A stretch of DNA of 64,000 nucleotides from Candidula unifasciata (GCA_905116865.2 CAJHNH020008447.1:52501-116500); one strand, 5' to 3'; positions 1 to 11,446 are shown, numbered from the stretch's first letter. Made by a program: numbers and translations. The notes: generated from the letters alone by a model not told the origin.

Positions 1-1092
1 CTCATAGTAGTGTGATTCAGCAGTGATTGTTGTATGTAAACCATCTTACAGTAGTGTGATCCAGCAGCGATTTGTGTGTGTAAACAACCTCGCAGTAGTG
101 TGATCCAGCAGTGATTTGTGTATGTAAACAACTTCACAGTAGTGTGATCCAGCAGTGATTTGTGTATGTAAACAACCTCGCAGTAGTGTGATCCAGCAGT
201 AATTTGTGTGTGTAAACAACCTCACAGTAGTGTGAATCAGCAGTGATTGTTGTATGTAAACAACCTGGCAGTAGTGTGATCCAGCAGTGATTGTTGTATG
301 TAAATAACCTGGCAGTAGTGTGATCCAGCAGTGATTTGTGTGTGTAAACAACCTCACAGTAGTGTGATTCAGCAGTGATTGTTGTATGTAAACAACCTCG
401 CAGTAGTGTGATCCAGCAGTGATTGTTGTATGTAAACAACCTGGCAGTAGTGTGATCCAGCAGTGATTTGTGTGTGTAAACAACCTCTCAGTAGTGTGAT
501 TCAGCAGTGATTGTTGTATGTAAACAACCTCGCAGTAGTGTGATCCAGCAGTGATTTGTGTGTGTAAACAACCTGGCAGTAGTGTGATCCAGCAGTGATT
601 TATGCGTGTAAACAACCTCACAGTAGTGTGATCCAGACGTGATTGTTGTATGTAAACAACCTGGCAGTAGTGTGATCCAGCAGTGATTTGTGTGTGTAAA
701 CAACCTCACAGTAGTGTGATTCAGCAGTGATTTGTGTGTGTAAACAACCTCGCAGAAGTGTGATCCAGCAGTGATTTGTGTATGTAAACAACCTCACAGT
801 AGTGTGATTCAGCAGTGATTGTTGTATGTAAACAACCTGGCAGTAGTGTGATTCGGCAGTGATTGTTGTATGTAAACAACCTGGTAGTAGTGTGATCCAG
901 CAGTGATTGTTGTATGTAAAGAACCTCACAGTAGTTTGATTCAGCAGTGATTTGTGTGTGTAAACAACCTCTCAGTAGTGTGATCCAGCAGTGATTTGTG
1001 TGTGTAAACAACCTCGCAGGAGTGTGATTCAGCAGTGATTGTTGTGTGTAAACAACCTCACAGTAGTGTGATCCAGCAGTGATTTTTGTGTG
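1..1092. repeat. 44-bp satellite array, about 25 units
   Basis: A head-to-tail array with a strict 44-bp period runs in from the left edge. The core tagtgtgatccagcagtgat recurs at 8, 52, 96 and so on to 1020 and 1064 with no indel in 24 steps. Units fall in two main variants: one reads gatttgtgtgtgtaaac (A), the other gattgttgtatgtaaac (B). Their order is mixed. Because 44 is not a multiple of three and the unit lacks stops on the - strand, all three - frames stay open and give 44-residue repeats. Those frames are a by-product, not genes. Confidence 0.97.
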
Positions 1093-1209
1093 TCTGTGCT
1101 ATACACACTCAGTAACATTCAAATAGTTTAAGAACGGTGAAAATACATCAATCCATCTACATTTTTACATGTCCCCTTGCTCTGGTACAAGACACAAGAA
1201 ATCGGCAAA

Positions 1210-1276
1210 TAGTGTAATCCAACAGTAACTTTAAAAAAAAAAAAAACGCTTTATAGTTTCATCCAACAGTGACTTA
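1210..1276. repeat. two decayed satellite units
   Basis: Two copies of the satellite core, reading tagtgtaatccaacagtaac at 1210 and tagtttcatccaacagtgac at 1254, lie beyond the end of the array. They are again exactly 44 bp apart but are shifted 14 bp from the phase of the main array. They look like old, decayed units of the same satellite. Confidence 0.7.
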
Positions 1277-1625
1277 AAATTTTTTTTAAAATCTAGGATA
1301 ATTTTGAGAAGAAACAAGAATGTGACAGGGCCAGGGTAACTTAAGATCAAACTCATAAAAATAAAAACAAGAGCTGCTACTCAAAATGCAGGGCTGGAAA
1401 AAAAATACAAAAATGAAAACTTGAAGTATCGTAAAGGTGAAAGCAACTTCTTTACAGCTAAATAAACCTACGTTTATTTTAGCCATTCGATTGAAGACAC
1501 CAGTTTTGAAACTCCACAACATAAAAGTATGGGTAGTAAACGCTAATATCGACCGGAACAAACTGTGTGTGATGTTTAGTGAAGAGGGTATGCCTACTCC
1601 AACCACCAGCTCCATCACTAGGTTA

Positions 1626-1850
1626 GTTGCGTATCCTTTACAGGACGTTGTAGAACCAACCCCAACAGCCCCTGGCTGTTGTGTGGTTTTTCTAGGCAAA
1701 TTTACGTCCAGTAGTTTACCATTGCTTCTGGACGGTCGGCTTTCTTGATACCACTGTCGAAACCAAAGCAAGGCGCATGTCCGCAGCTGGGATCGAACCC
1801 GGCATCACGGCATTAAGAAGCGTTCGCATCGACTTAGCCACAGAGCCGAC
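1626..1850 (-). mobile_element. SINE-A copy (tRNA-derived SINE)
   Basis: Read on the - strand, the element begins with a tRNA-like head (gtcggctctgtggctaagtc, an A-box-like tggctaagtcgatg and a B-box gggttcgatcc). A body of about 150 bp follows, ending gtcctgtaaaggatacgcaac. The same head and body recur at 6239, 20086 and 30815. This fits a Pol III-driven SINE copied by a partner LINE. Confidence 0.85.
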
Positions 1851-2061
1851 AGCTACATCACTACAACTGCCAAAACCATGTGTGCCTGTCCCTGCGTCAG
1901 AGGTTAGCTTAACAATCACCTAATGCCAAGACCAGGCTCAGGGCACCACCTGTCGTAGGCGTAGGAACTTGTGAGCCAAAACCATGCAACACCCCCCCCC
2001 CCTTCCACCGCTCCCAACAAACAAACAAACACATCTTTAACATATCACTGCCCCTCTTACA

Positions 2062-2285
2062 GGCACGCCGTTACAGGCGGCTTATTAAGATGTTCCCTTC
2101 GGAGTGCATCTACCTGAAAGGCAAGGAAGCAACCATTTGCCTACAAATAAGTCCGATACGTAAAACTGATTTGCCAGCAAAACTCAAGTATTGGAACAAG
2201 ACCAAAGTCCAAAATGAACAAATTATTAGTACTTTCTGCCAGAGTTTACAGCTGAACGCTAATAAAAATAGGAAGTGTTATTGTA
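2062..2285 (+). mobile_element. repeat F copy (retroelement 3' region)
   Basis: A dispersed sequence containing cggagtgcatctacctgaaa, then aaaactcaagtattggaaca, then gagtttacagctgaacgc. Related copies lie at 3262-3405 (-), 26000-26114 (+) and 46785-46966 (+). Two of those run straight into GAA tracts, so this is probably the 3' region of a retroelement with a GAA tail. Here the tail is only aataaaaatagg. No protein family was recognised. Confidence 0.6.
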
Positions 2286-2726
2286 TGTTTCAAATGTAGC
2301 GTAGACAATTGGTAAGGCGGGTGTACTGGGGCTGTTGTCCCATTTTCTTTTCCCCCCTCGCCTTATTTCCAAACCAGTGGTCTCTTGGTGTCGGCGTGAC
2401 TGCCAAGCATAAAACATTTCCTGCATTTTGTATCACATCTTATCTATTTTTCAATATATTACTCAGTTGTTACTGTTTTTTTTTTTTAATGTTTTAATGT
2501 CGCTTTGAAGTTCAGTCATTTCAACGTATCACTTCAACATGAGTATCTGACGACAGCCTTGGGCTCGCAAAATGTTTTGTGTTTAGTAAGATAATGATTT
2601 AATTTTTTCAAGGTAGGCGTTTCTCAATTTTGAGCTTATTTGAGGGTTCGCATGAAAGTTTATGGCCTTCATGTTTTTTCTTGTTCTTGTTCTTTTCTTT
2701 GTTTTAGTTGTTGTTGTTGCTTTTTA

Positions 2727-2728
<2 letters not shown>

Positions 2729-2757
<29 letters not shown>

Positions 2758-2841
2758 CTTCTTCTTCTTCTTCTTCTTCTTCTTCTTCTTCTTCTTCTTC
2801 TTCTTCTTCTTCTTCTTCTTCTTCTTCTTCTTCTTCTTCTT

Positions 2842-2874
<33 letters not shown>

Positions 2875-3249
2875 CTTCTTCTTCTTTCTTCCTCTTCTTC
2901 TTTCTTCTTCTTATTATTGTTCTTCTTCTTCTTTCTTCTTCTTCTTTCTTCTTCTTCTTTCTTCTTCTTCTTTCTCTTCTTCTTCTTCTTCTTCTTCTTC
3001 TTCTTCTTCTTCTTCTTCTTCTTCTTCTTCTTCTTCTTCTTCTTCTTTTTCTTCTTCTTCTTCTTCTTCTTCTTCTTCTTCTTCTTCTTTTTCTTCTTCT
3101 TCTTCTTCTTCTTCTTCTTCTTCTTTTCTTCTTCTTCTTCTTCTTCTTCTTCTTCTTCTTCTTCTTCTTCTTCTTCTTCTTCTTCTTCTTCTTCTTCTTC
3201 TTCTTCTTCTTCTTCTTCTTCTTCTTCTTCTTCTTCTTCTTCTTCTTCT
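2729..3249. repeat. (TTC)n microsatellite, about 520 bp
   Basis: Nearly pure TTC, with interruptions (ttctttc, tactcttc, ttattattg) mainly between 2870 and 2975. It lies at the 3' side of the - strand repeat F copy at 3262-3405, as expected if it is that element's expanded GAA tail. The long Ser, Leu, Phe, Lys, Glu or Arg frames here are low-complexity artefacts. Confidence 0.97.
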
Positions 3250-3261
3250 CCTACTTCGTAA

Positions 3262-3405
3262 CCCTTTGTGCCAAGGCCTGAGTTTTTAGTGTACATCCGT
3301 TTTACTATTTTACTTGTGCGCAGTTGGTTGTTTTTTGCCACTCGGACAGATGCACTCCGATTTTAGAGGAAGCCCACCAGTAAGTCGACTTCTAAGACAT
3401 GCTTG
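3262..3405 (-). mobile_element. repeat F copy joined to the TTC/GAA tract
   Basis: On the - strand this reads agcatgtcttagaagtcgac, then atcggagtgcatctgtccga, then actcaggccttggcacaa. It matches the copies at 46820-46900 and 2095-2205. It ends at the GAA tract (TTC on the + strand) at 3249. Confidence 0.6.
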
Positions 3406-3734
3406 CTGGGGCGGCAGTGCGTCTATTCTTATTTTACCCACACGAGGCATTTATTGACTAAACGCTTAGGGGAAAGGCTAGGCATGTACGTATAATTATA
3501 CTGGCACCATCGGTACTGAATCTCTACTCTGGACGCCTTTTCTCGGTCTGTTTAAATGCAGTAGGAGAATCGGGGTCTTCGGTCATGAACCAGGCCAGCC
3601 CGCCCTCTGAAAATGTCTACGATATCAAGGAAGAACAATATGAGATGAGGGACCATCTTAATGATGATAGGTAGCTGCAGCTGGGAGTGCTCCCAGGTGG
3701 AGTTTTTCTTATTATTTTTATTGTGATGTTAAAT

Positions 3735-3736
<2 letters not shown>

Positions 3737-3812
<76 letters not shown>
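3737..3812. repeat. (TC)n microsatellite
   Basis: About 76 bp of uninterrupted TC dinucleotides. Nothing else is encoded here. Confidence 0.97.
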
Positions 3813-3815
<3 letters not shown>

Positions 3816-4049
3816 CTCTATTTTTATATATGTCTGAGTGTGCGAGAATGCGTGCATATGTATGTATGCACATGCACACCCTAACGGCTGTCCTCCATGG
3901 TAGCAAGCGAGTCTGTCTAGTCATATTCGTCATCTCTATGGGCTGTGTTTCCAGTATAAGATGCCAAGACCGACATCTACAACGATATACAAATGTGTGC
4001 AAACGGATATAAATGATACAGGTATTGATGTTGATTCCTTGCAAAATAT

Positions 4050-4335
4050 TGGCATGGACAGTGTTGTGTGTAAGGGGTTTCTTTAGAAAGGTAATGAGAA
4101 TGAAGAAAGAAATGACTGCAGAAAGAAAGAGAGTTGAGCGTCTGAGAAGAAACAGACTAAACACAAGTGTTGACAACATTGGTCATGAAATCCCATGCTA
4201 TAAAGACTGTTCTTAACGCGGGCGGATCTTGCATGTCACACACGTCTTTTCCATCGGCTGTGAGTCCCATGCTTCCTCATAGCGCAATATAACACTAGCG
4301 TCTGAAAAAAACGAAAGGTCCCAAGTCGATATATA
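4050..4335 (+). pseudogene. LINE-Q 3' end
   Basis: The sequence encodes ERLRRNRLNTSVDNIGHEIP, closely matching the C-terminal tail of the longer - strand copy at 37851-38440 and the + strand copy at 9600-9905. A shared 3' stretch, cctcatagcgcaatataaca, follows. It is a 5'-truncated non-LTR retrotransposon tail with stops and frameshifts. The LINE clade is not certain. Confidence 0.6.
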
Positions 4336-4364
4336 TATATAGTCTTTTTCTTAAAGTCCATGCC

Positions 4365-5465
4365 GTGTGGCGTTGGTAGTCATGACTATCCACAACCTTC
4401 TGTCTCGTGTACTTTCAGTCAACTCTGAAGATCTTCCATGCCATGATGTCAAACTGCCAGCATATGTTACCTCGGTCACCCTCTCCTTCCCTCCAACTTT
4501 CCTACTGTCACGATGTACTCCAGTTTTCTCTTTTTCGTCACATTACCAAAGTATGTAGATTGTCTCTTTTTTGATGAAGGCAATCCGACTTCTTTACTAT
4601 TTTTATCTCTTATGGTACTCTCATCAGTCGTCTATAAAATCACATATCCTCAGCTTTCAAAAATGTTTTCACTAATTTACTAATTATCTATGGTTCAAAT
4701 CCGCATATCAATATGAGATTTATGTAGGTTGTAAGATTACAGGAAATATTCTTCATTTTGTAAAATGCCGCCTTTACTTGAGTTATTCGACTTAATAACA
4801 TTTTAAATACACCTTCCATCTGATGCTACCAGTTTACCCAAGTACTTAAACATTTCAACTTGCCTGAGTTTGTCCTTTTTCACTTTGATGTTGCATTTTG
4901 GAGGGTCAATTTTGTTTGTAATTACCTTTACTTCTGTTTTTCTAATGTTTAAACTAAGACCCTTGTTTTCGCTTTCCGTTATCTATTATTTCGTGCAGTT
5001 GTTTGATTTTCAGCGATCAAAACTGAAACGTCAGCACATCGCAAATTGTTAACAATATGCCCACCAACCGCTATGCTTTGCATACTAAGAATGGATCAAA
5101 TTATTTTTTTTTAACTGTACAAATTGAACAATTCGGGTGATAGTGCACATCCCTGTCTAACGCTTTGTTTATTTCTTTGAAAAATTTCAACTTGTTTGTC
5201 AATCGATATAGCTGCTTATTTTTGCCAGTATCGTTTTTTTTTCCATTATTCCCAGATCATTACCATCAACATTTTCCAAAATTCTAAAAAAATTTTTTTT
5301 TGCTTGAGTTTATCAAATGCTTGAGCACAATCAACAAAGCACTAATCCAGATCTTTATTCATTTCAATCATTTTTTCTGAAAGTTTCTTAAGATTAATAT
5401 GGAGTTGTTTGTACCTTTACCTTCAACAAAACCACACTGCTCTTCTCCAATTTCTGGTTAAATTT
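4365..5465 (-). pseudogene. degraded RTE-like LINE, RT region
   Basis: On the - strand, pieces of reverse transcriptase appear in order: EEQCGFVEGKGTNN near 5440-5400, a decayed FVDCAQAFDK-like motif near 5330, SVRQGCALSPELFNLYS near 5150-5100, and NLRCAD near 5045, where the catalytic YADD should be but one Asp is missing. A C-terminal tail comparable to the RTE copy at 13040-16690 follows. There are many stops and indels. It is a dead copy. Confidence 0.7.
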
Positions 5466-6238
5466 ATGAATACATATACAATTTGACGTGCATATTTATG
5501 GGCATGTGGGAGGGTGTCTGTTGTCTTACATGTGTGTATGAAAGAAGGGAGTATTTATTTGCTTGACATTTCCACCTTTAAAAAAAAAAAAAAAAAAACT
5601 TTAAAAACACCCGAAGGCATCAATACCCGGACAAGACAGAAATAATATTTAGTGTCTTATCAAAACCATGCTGTGTTTATGCAATTTCCGAAGCGCGCAT
5701 TTCTTCCCACCCACCTATTATTTCATAAAATACATCCTGCAGATAAATGTTCAGAAATAAAGACGTCAAGTTTTTGCTTCTTCGATTACAACAAAATAAA
5801 TAAATAAAGGTAAGACAATAATATCTGCGCACAGGCTGATGGCATAGTTTGAGCAAATATGTTTCATGATGTGGGGTGTACTTACGAGCATCCGTGACAG
5901 TTTTAACTATCGCATATATGAAATTACGTAGAATAGCATTTTTATTTTACAACTGGTAGACCTCAGAAAGTCAGTCTAAAGTGATTATTACAAGTAAAAA
6001 TATACAGTTTTTGGCTTCAGCTATTTAAGCATCTTATAATATCTACGATTATCTTTTTGTGTCTTTTCTTTGGATAGCAGAAATGAGCAGAATTGCGTCC
6101 CGCATGGAATGATTAGCAAAAATAGATGGGAACATGTTTCATTGCTGTCATCATCAAAGTGGAATAAAATATGTGTATTTTTTTTTAGTGCATATAGTTA
6201 CCCATTGTTTGTTTTAGGGTCGCGGTTTTATAAGGAAG
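5466..6238. other. no recognisable feature
   Basis: AT-rich sequence with an A run at 5580-5600. I see no gene, RNA or repeat that I can support. Confidence 0.6.
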
Positions 6239-6465
6239 GTCGGAGTCTGTGGCTTAGGCGTTGCGAACACGCTTCGTAATGCCGGGGTGCTGGGTTCGAT
6301 CCTAGATGCAGTCTGTGCACCTTGTGTTGGTTTCGACAGTGTTATCAAGAGGCCGACCGTCCAGTAAGTAATGGCAAACTACTGGACGTGAATTTGCCTA
6401 GAAAAACCAGAACAGCCAAAATATGCTAGGGTTGGTTTTGCAACGTCCTGTAAAGGATACGCAAC
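6239..6465 (+). mobile_element. SINE-A copy
   Basis: Forward-strand copy of SINE-A. The tRNA-like head starts ggtcggagtctgtggcttag, with an A-box-like segment near 6249 and a B-box gggttcgatcc at 6292-6302. The body ends gtcctgtaaaggatacgcaa. A 15-bp change in the middle (caaaatatgctagggttgg) distinguishes it from the copies at 1626 and 20086. Confidence 0.85.
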
Positions 6466-6534
6466 TAACTTTACTTATATAAGGACGAAGAAAAGGCGGG
6501 GGGGGGGGGGGAGGTGGGAGATAAACGATAGAGT

Positions 6535-6775
6535 AACTAAGTCTTCTTTTTCGGTCATATCAAGCGCCTCGACAGATTGGACAAAATTATAGCAGAAGGC
6601 ATGGTACCAGGTAGGAGGGCCAGGGGCCGACCGACACGAAGATGGGCACAGGATATAAGTGACTCCTTGAGTGTAAAAGTGCATGAGGCGGGAGAACTGG
6701 CAAGAGACCGGGTTTCTTTCAGGCACACTGTGATGAGAGCGACGTTCTGCAAAGTACCTGATACATAATGATGAA
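6535..6775 (+). pseudogene. LINE 3' end (GRRARGRPTRRWAQD type)
   Basis: An open stretch encodes FFGHIKRLDRLDKI, then GRRARGRPTRRWAQDI, then SDSLSVKVHEAGELARDR. This is the usual C-terminal signature of RTE-type reverse transcriptases (F-GH-R, GR-RGRP--RW-DD). Only the tail of the element is present. A related fragment lies in reverse at 7616-7680. Confidence 0.75.
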
Positions 6776-6925
6776 CTAAGTCTAAGGTTAATGGGTCATA
6801 AGCAGAGCGCAGTTGCCAGAAGATGTGCCGGTTAAGGTTTTTATTCTCGTCCCTGGCAAAAAGAAATGCCGGTCACATCACTAAGGTCAGGTACTACCGA
6901 TAGTAGATTAGCTTTATCTCACTCA

Positions 6926-7228
<303 letters not shown>

Positions 7229-7307
7229 AACCACCCAACCACACACACACACTCTACTCAAAAACAATAGTTTTCAATAGAGAAGACATATTGTTAGTTT
7301 ACCTTTT

Positions 7308-7615
7308 ATTTACTCTTCTTCTTCTTCTCCTATTTCTTCTTCTTCTCCTATTTCTTCTTCTTCTTCTTGTCCTATTTCTTCTTCTTCTACTCATATTTCT
7401 TCTTCTTCTTCTCCTCCTATTTCTTTTTCTTCTCTAATTTTTTTTCTCCTATTTCTTCTTCTCTCTTCCTATTTCTTCATCTACTCCTAATTCTTCTTCT
7501 TCTCCTATTTCTGCTTCTTCTCCTTTTTTCTTCTTCTTCTTCTTTTTCTTCTACTTCATTTTCTTTTTCTTCTTTCTTCTTCTTCTTCTTCTTTTTCTTC
7601 TTCTTCTTCTTCGCC
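7308..7615. repeat. imperfect TTC/TTCTCC tract
   Basis: Pyrimidine-rich tract made of TTC units mixed with ctcctatttc blocks. On the - strand it follows LINE-like sequence at 7616-7680, so it may be an aged GAA tail. Confidence 0.9.
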
Positions 7616-7680
7616 TCATGAACATTCACACTCAAGGAATCACTTATATGGCTTCCATGATGAGTTGCTTGGGATAGTAA
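7616..7680 (-). pseudogene. LINE fragment beside TTC tract
   Basis: On the - strand, ataagtgattccttgagtgt followed by gttcatgaggcg matches the + strand LINE at 6650-6690 (ISDSLSVKVHEA). The match stops where the GAA tract begins. Confidence 0.55.
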
Positions 7681-7960
7681 TGTGGTAGTTTCCCGTTGCT
7701 TTCCACATCCACATGGATTTAGACCATGTCCTCAGCCTTCAGGAAACTTTTCGATTGCTAGGGCAAGTGAGTGCCCTGCTCTTTGATGCTTCTGCTAATA
7801 GCAGAGGGTGCCCCAGAGGTGTCCACATATCCCGACGGATACTCGGTCCCCATAGCTGCGTTGGCCACACCGCAGTGTGTTTACCGTCTTCTACCGCGTG
7901 GAGGTGCAGTTGGGGTTTTCCCTTCACTGAGTCTTGAGACCAGAATGGAATTTCCTAAAA
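7681..7960 (-). other. possible LINE 5' untranslated remnant
   Basis: The stretch starting gggatagtaatgtggtagtt and followed by tcccgttgctttcc resembles the 5' leader of the RTE-like LINE at 16437-16475 (gggatagttcagcggtggtt). The rest of the block has no protein match I recognise. It may be a retroelement leader. Confidence 0.3.
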
Positions 7961-8550
7961 CTCTCCAATTCTTTCAAAGGACAAGTAAGGGTTATACCGC
8001 GAAAAATAAAATAAAATGACAGCGAGTATTGCTGTGATTAGCAATTTATTTTCTAGGATATGCAGGTCGATGCAGTCGAAATGGCACATGATATGGTTTT
8101 AGTGTACATGTGTCTGTGTGTGGCTGTTGGGAAAAGGGACGTGTGTGATGATGTAATGCGGATGGCAACGACCTATATGTGAATTGGGATAACTTAGAGC
8201 AAAGTTTTTCAGTGGAAATATATTTTAAAAATACTAAACATATTATGTGCAATTATTGAATGGAAAAAGGGGGGGGGGGGGGGGGGTATAAAGATCCGTG
8301 TAATTAAAAAGGCACACTGTGCGGTTTTTTGGGGAAGGGGATGGGAGAAAAGGGGGGGGGGGGGTGTGGTGAAAATAGCAATGATGATGATGATCTTTCT
8401 GTGAATTTAGACAGTTAAGGACCTAAGTCTTAAGTCTAATGTTTTTCACAAACACACATGCACACACACACACGCACGCACGCCCCCACACACAAACCAC
8501 CTACACTATTTTACTCACTTACAAAACTATTTTTTTTCAAATCGTTTGGT

Positions 8551-8735
8551 GTCAGCACTATTGTAACATAAATCTAAACACCGTTTAACAGAAATCCGAA
8601 CAATACAGTAAAAGAAATCAGAGCACCATTGTAACAAAAATCGGAGCACCATTGTAACAGAAATCAGAGCACCATTTTACCTGAAATCAGAACATTATTG
8701 TAACAGATTTCAGAGCACCATTGTAACAGTAATCG
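8551..8735. repeat. 23-bp minisatellite, about 8 units
   Basis: Degenerate tandem copies of atcagagcaccattgtaaca plus three bases repeat every 22-23 bp. An isolated related unit lies at about 8914-8955 (gaacattgtaacaagaatcg), beyond a GT microsatellite. Confidence 0.85.
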
Positions 8736-8794
8736 ATTTAACGTTGGGTTTAGCTCAATTCAAATATGATAATGAAGATGCCGATGATGATGAT

Positions 8795-8834
8795 ATGTGT
8801 GTGTGTGTGTGTGTGTGTGTGTTTGTGTGTGTGT
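8795..8834. repeat. (GT)n microsatellite
   Basis: Short GT run with one tttg interruption. Confidence 0.9.
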
Positions 8835-9149
8835 AAATGGTGACATCTAACTATTTGAATGTCTCGCTGACATGTTAAAACCACCAACCTGTTATAACTA
8901 ATCGTGCTTTGTGAACACCAGAAAAGATGAACATTGTAACAAGAATCGATAAATTGCGTTTTCGGGTCGGTTCAGGTATTGCCATGTGACGCAGCTGTCA
9001 CTTTCATGTGGGTGTAACAGCAAGCGACAGCACTTCAACATTATCTACGATCAGTGATGGCTCATCAATCATAATTTCCTGATTTAAAGATTACTTCAGG
9101 CAGTAACTGTTTTGTTCAAAACTTGTCTATGGATTGCTCTATTCTCAGG

Positions 9150-9478
9150 TGAAAACAGTAGCGTATTTTCTCCTAAAAGAGCACCCAAGAGGTTTTGAAA
9201 GAGGCGGAAGCCCGAAGACAACTTGTCACAGATACCAGGAGACAGTCATCATTTTTCGGCCATGTTATGAGAAGAGGGAAAAGAGAACATCTTGTGACCA
9301 CTGGGAAGATCTGTGGAAGGAAGGATAGAGGAAGACAACGAAAGAGGATTCTTGACAGTCTTGTTGCATGGAGGTGTGTCGGCACACGAACTGATACATG
9401 CTGCAGGAGATCGTGGATTATGAAGAGGCATTATCGCCCACGCCAGTCAGCAAGGCACCTGATAATGATGATTTTCTC
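9150..9478 (+). pseudogene. LINE-R (RTE/BovB-like) 3' end
   Basis: A frame starting near 9195 encodes EAEARRQLVTDTRRQSSFFG, then HVMRRGKREHLVTTGKICGR. This matches the C-terminus of the - strand LINE-R at 13063-13320. A second frame carries SWIMKRHYRPRQSARHL. The copy ends in a short GAT-rich tail, cacctgataatgatgatttt, so it is 5'-truncated to about 330 bp. Confidence 0.85.
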
Positions 9479-9599
9479 TTAGAAGGAGACCAGACCCCCA
9501 AAAATACGCCCTGTCACAACTTTCCAGGATGCTTTTATATAAGCCTTTTGACTTTTAGTACTAAAAAAATAGGTGTGCAGTCGGGACATGAATGGTACC

Positions 9600-9905
9600 A
9601 GCATTGAGGTGCACTCCTGGAAACAATGTTGTGTGGAGGGGGCACATCAGGAAGGGAATGACAATGAAGGGGGAAAAGATGTGCAGAAAACTGAGCGTCT
9701 GAGATGAAATAGACTAAACACAGTTTTTGACAACAATAGTCTTGAAATCCTTGCTGTAATTGTGGAAGCCTTTTTTTTTTAGTTTAAACGGGGGTGGGTC
9801 ATGATAGTCACACTCGCCATCGCCATTGGCTGTGCGTCCCAAGACTCCTCATAGCGCAATTTAACACTAGCGTCTGGAAAGGCGGAAAGGTGCCAATCTT
9901 GTATC
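9600..9905 (+). pseudogene. LINE-Q 3' end
   Basis: Second + strand copy of the tail seen at 4050-4335. It has the block gagcgtctgagatgaaatag, then ccattggctgtgcgtcccaa, then cctcatagcgcaatttaaca. Stops in all frames. A T run has grown at 9771-9780. Confidence 0.6.
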
Positions 9906-10124
9906 AGCACTACTCCAGACAAGCACCTCCAAGGTAAATTTGTCTGCAAGACGGATAAATTTCATTTCTCCACTGAAACACGCGGTACACCTATTGCATT
10001 ATAAAGAAATTAATATACAAACAATTGTAAACAGTTACAAATTAAACAAAATATTCACCTTAACGCTTTAAACGAATGTAGATTTGTGTGCATGATAGAA
10101 TAAAGCCTCCATAGTAACTAATTG

Positions 10125-10361
10125 TTTTATAGGACACACACTGAGAAAACAGGAGAACAGCATAACTAGAATGTCTTCGCACTGGAACCCCCAGGGGCAT
10201 AGGAATAAAGGAAGGCCAAAAAAGCACATGGAGAAGAGAGCTAGAGAATGAGGTTAGAAAGATGGGGGGGGGGGACATGGGGAGAACTCCACGCAATGGC
10301 GAAGGATAGAACGACTTAGCGTGAGTTGATTGAGGGACTATGATCCATTGGGGGATAGAAA
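10125..10361 (+). pseudogene. LINE-S 3' end with expanded GAA tail
   Basis: The sequence encodes [20 protein letters not shown], then [10 protein letters not shown], then MAKDRTT. It is nearly identical in places to the copies at 42120-42893 and 60148-60985. It ends ccattgggggatagaaaggc and then passes directly into the 400-bp GAA tract. A run of nine or more G at 10264 breaks the frame. Confidence 0.85.
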
Positions 10362-10759
10362 GGCAGAAGAAGAAGAAGAAGAAGAAGAAGAAGAAGAAGA
10401 AGAAGAAGAAGAAGAAGAAGAAGAAGAAGAAGAAGAAGAAGAAGAAGAAGAAGAAGAAGAAGAAGAAGAAGAAGAAGAAGAAGAAGAAGAAGAAGAAGAA
10501 GAAGAAGAAGAAGAAGAAGAAGACGAAGAAGAAGAGAAAGAGGAAGAGGAAGAAGAAGAGGAAGAAGAAGAGGAAGAAGAAGAGGAAGAAGAAGAGGAAG
10601 AAGAGGAAGAAGAGGAAGAAGAGGAAGAAGAGGAAGAAGAGGAAGAAGAGGAAGAAGAGGAGGAAGAAGAAGAAGAAGAAGAAGAAGAAGAAGAAGAAGA
10701 AGAAGAAGAAGAAGAAGAAGAAGAAGAAGAAGAAGAAGAAGAAGAAGAAGAAGAAGAAT
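10362..10759. repeat. (GAA)n microsatellite, expanded LINE tail
   Basis: About 400 bp of GAA, with a central GAGGAA-rich block at 10540-10660. The sibling LINE-S copy at 42120-42893 has a tail of only about four GAA units at the same place, so this tract is best read as an expanded tail. The Glu, Lys and Leu frames are artefacts. Confidence 0.95.
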
Positions 10760-11446
10760 CAAGTAAATAATTCGTAGCGCGTCTTTTTGGTAAAAATTAT
10801 TTTTTAAATTTTATCTTTTATTTGGACACATGGGGCAGTGGGGGGGGGGGGGAGGGGGAGTGGTGAAGACACCGTATTTTTAATATATTACAAAGAAATA
10901 TCAATATTTTAAAACATTTAAAGCATTCAACAAAAAGAAACAGAAAACAGATGTAATAAAAAAAGTTTCACAGAAAAATACAACGAATAGCAGAAACTAG
11001 TGAGGGGTCCCTGTCTCGAAGCAGTACAACATGGTGCCAAAAAAAAAAAAAAGTCAACGAATATATAAGAAGAATTGATGACGGAAGGTAAAGTGGATTT
11101 CACTGATAAAGCTTACTCAAGTACCACAATTTGTTTCACAGACATATATGTTTACACCATATTGCAAGGCAAATAATAATGATAGCATGCAGAGTTAAGG
11201 ATAAACCGAGGAAAAAAAAAGGGGGGGGGGGGAATCACATGTGCAGAATAAAGTAACACGAAGTAGCGATAAAGAAAGGAAAATTAGAGAGACAACATGA
11301 GTGACAATCACAACGCGTAGAACTACGAAAACAATACAGAAATCACAGACTAGACAGAGATAGAGACTTAAAAGCAAGAGAACTACCAGACAGAAAAGAC
11401 ATGGCAAGTAAATGACAACAGAATGACGCCATAGGTGGCGAGAGTA
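10760..11446. other. AT-rich stretch with G runs
   Basis: No gene or known repeat recognised. Poly-G runs lie at about 10838-10850 and 11221-11232. Confidence 0.5.

Noticed and set aside
46..1011. Long overlapping - strand frames with 44-residue repeats (FTHTNHCWITLL type)
   Set aside because: They arise because the 44-bp satellite unit has no stop in any - frame. No start context, splice site or conservation supports translation.
1..1092. CRISPR-like array
   Set aside because: Units are contiguous and nearly identical over their whole length with no unique spacers, and the sequence is eukaryotic.
1286..1771. 161-residue - strand protein
   Set aside because: About half lies in SINE-A and the rest in AT-rich flank; no conserved domain.
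2640..3341. Poly-Ser/Phe/Leu and poly-Glu/Lys/Arg proteins
   Set aside because: Pure translation of a TTC/GAA tract; all frames are open by composition.
10316..10777. Acidic poly-Glu protein
   Set aside because: Expanded GAA tail of a LINE; the upstream frame belongs to LINE 3' sequence with stops.
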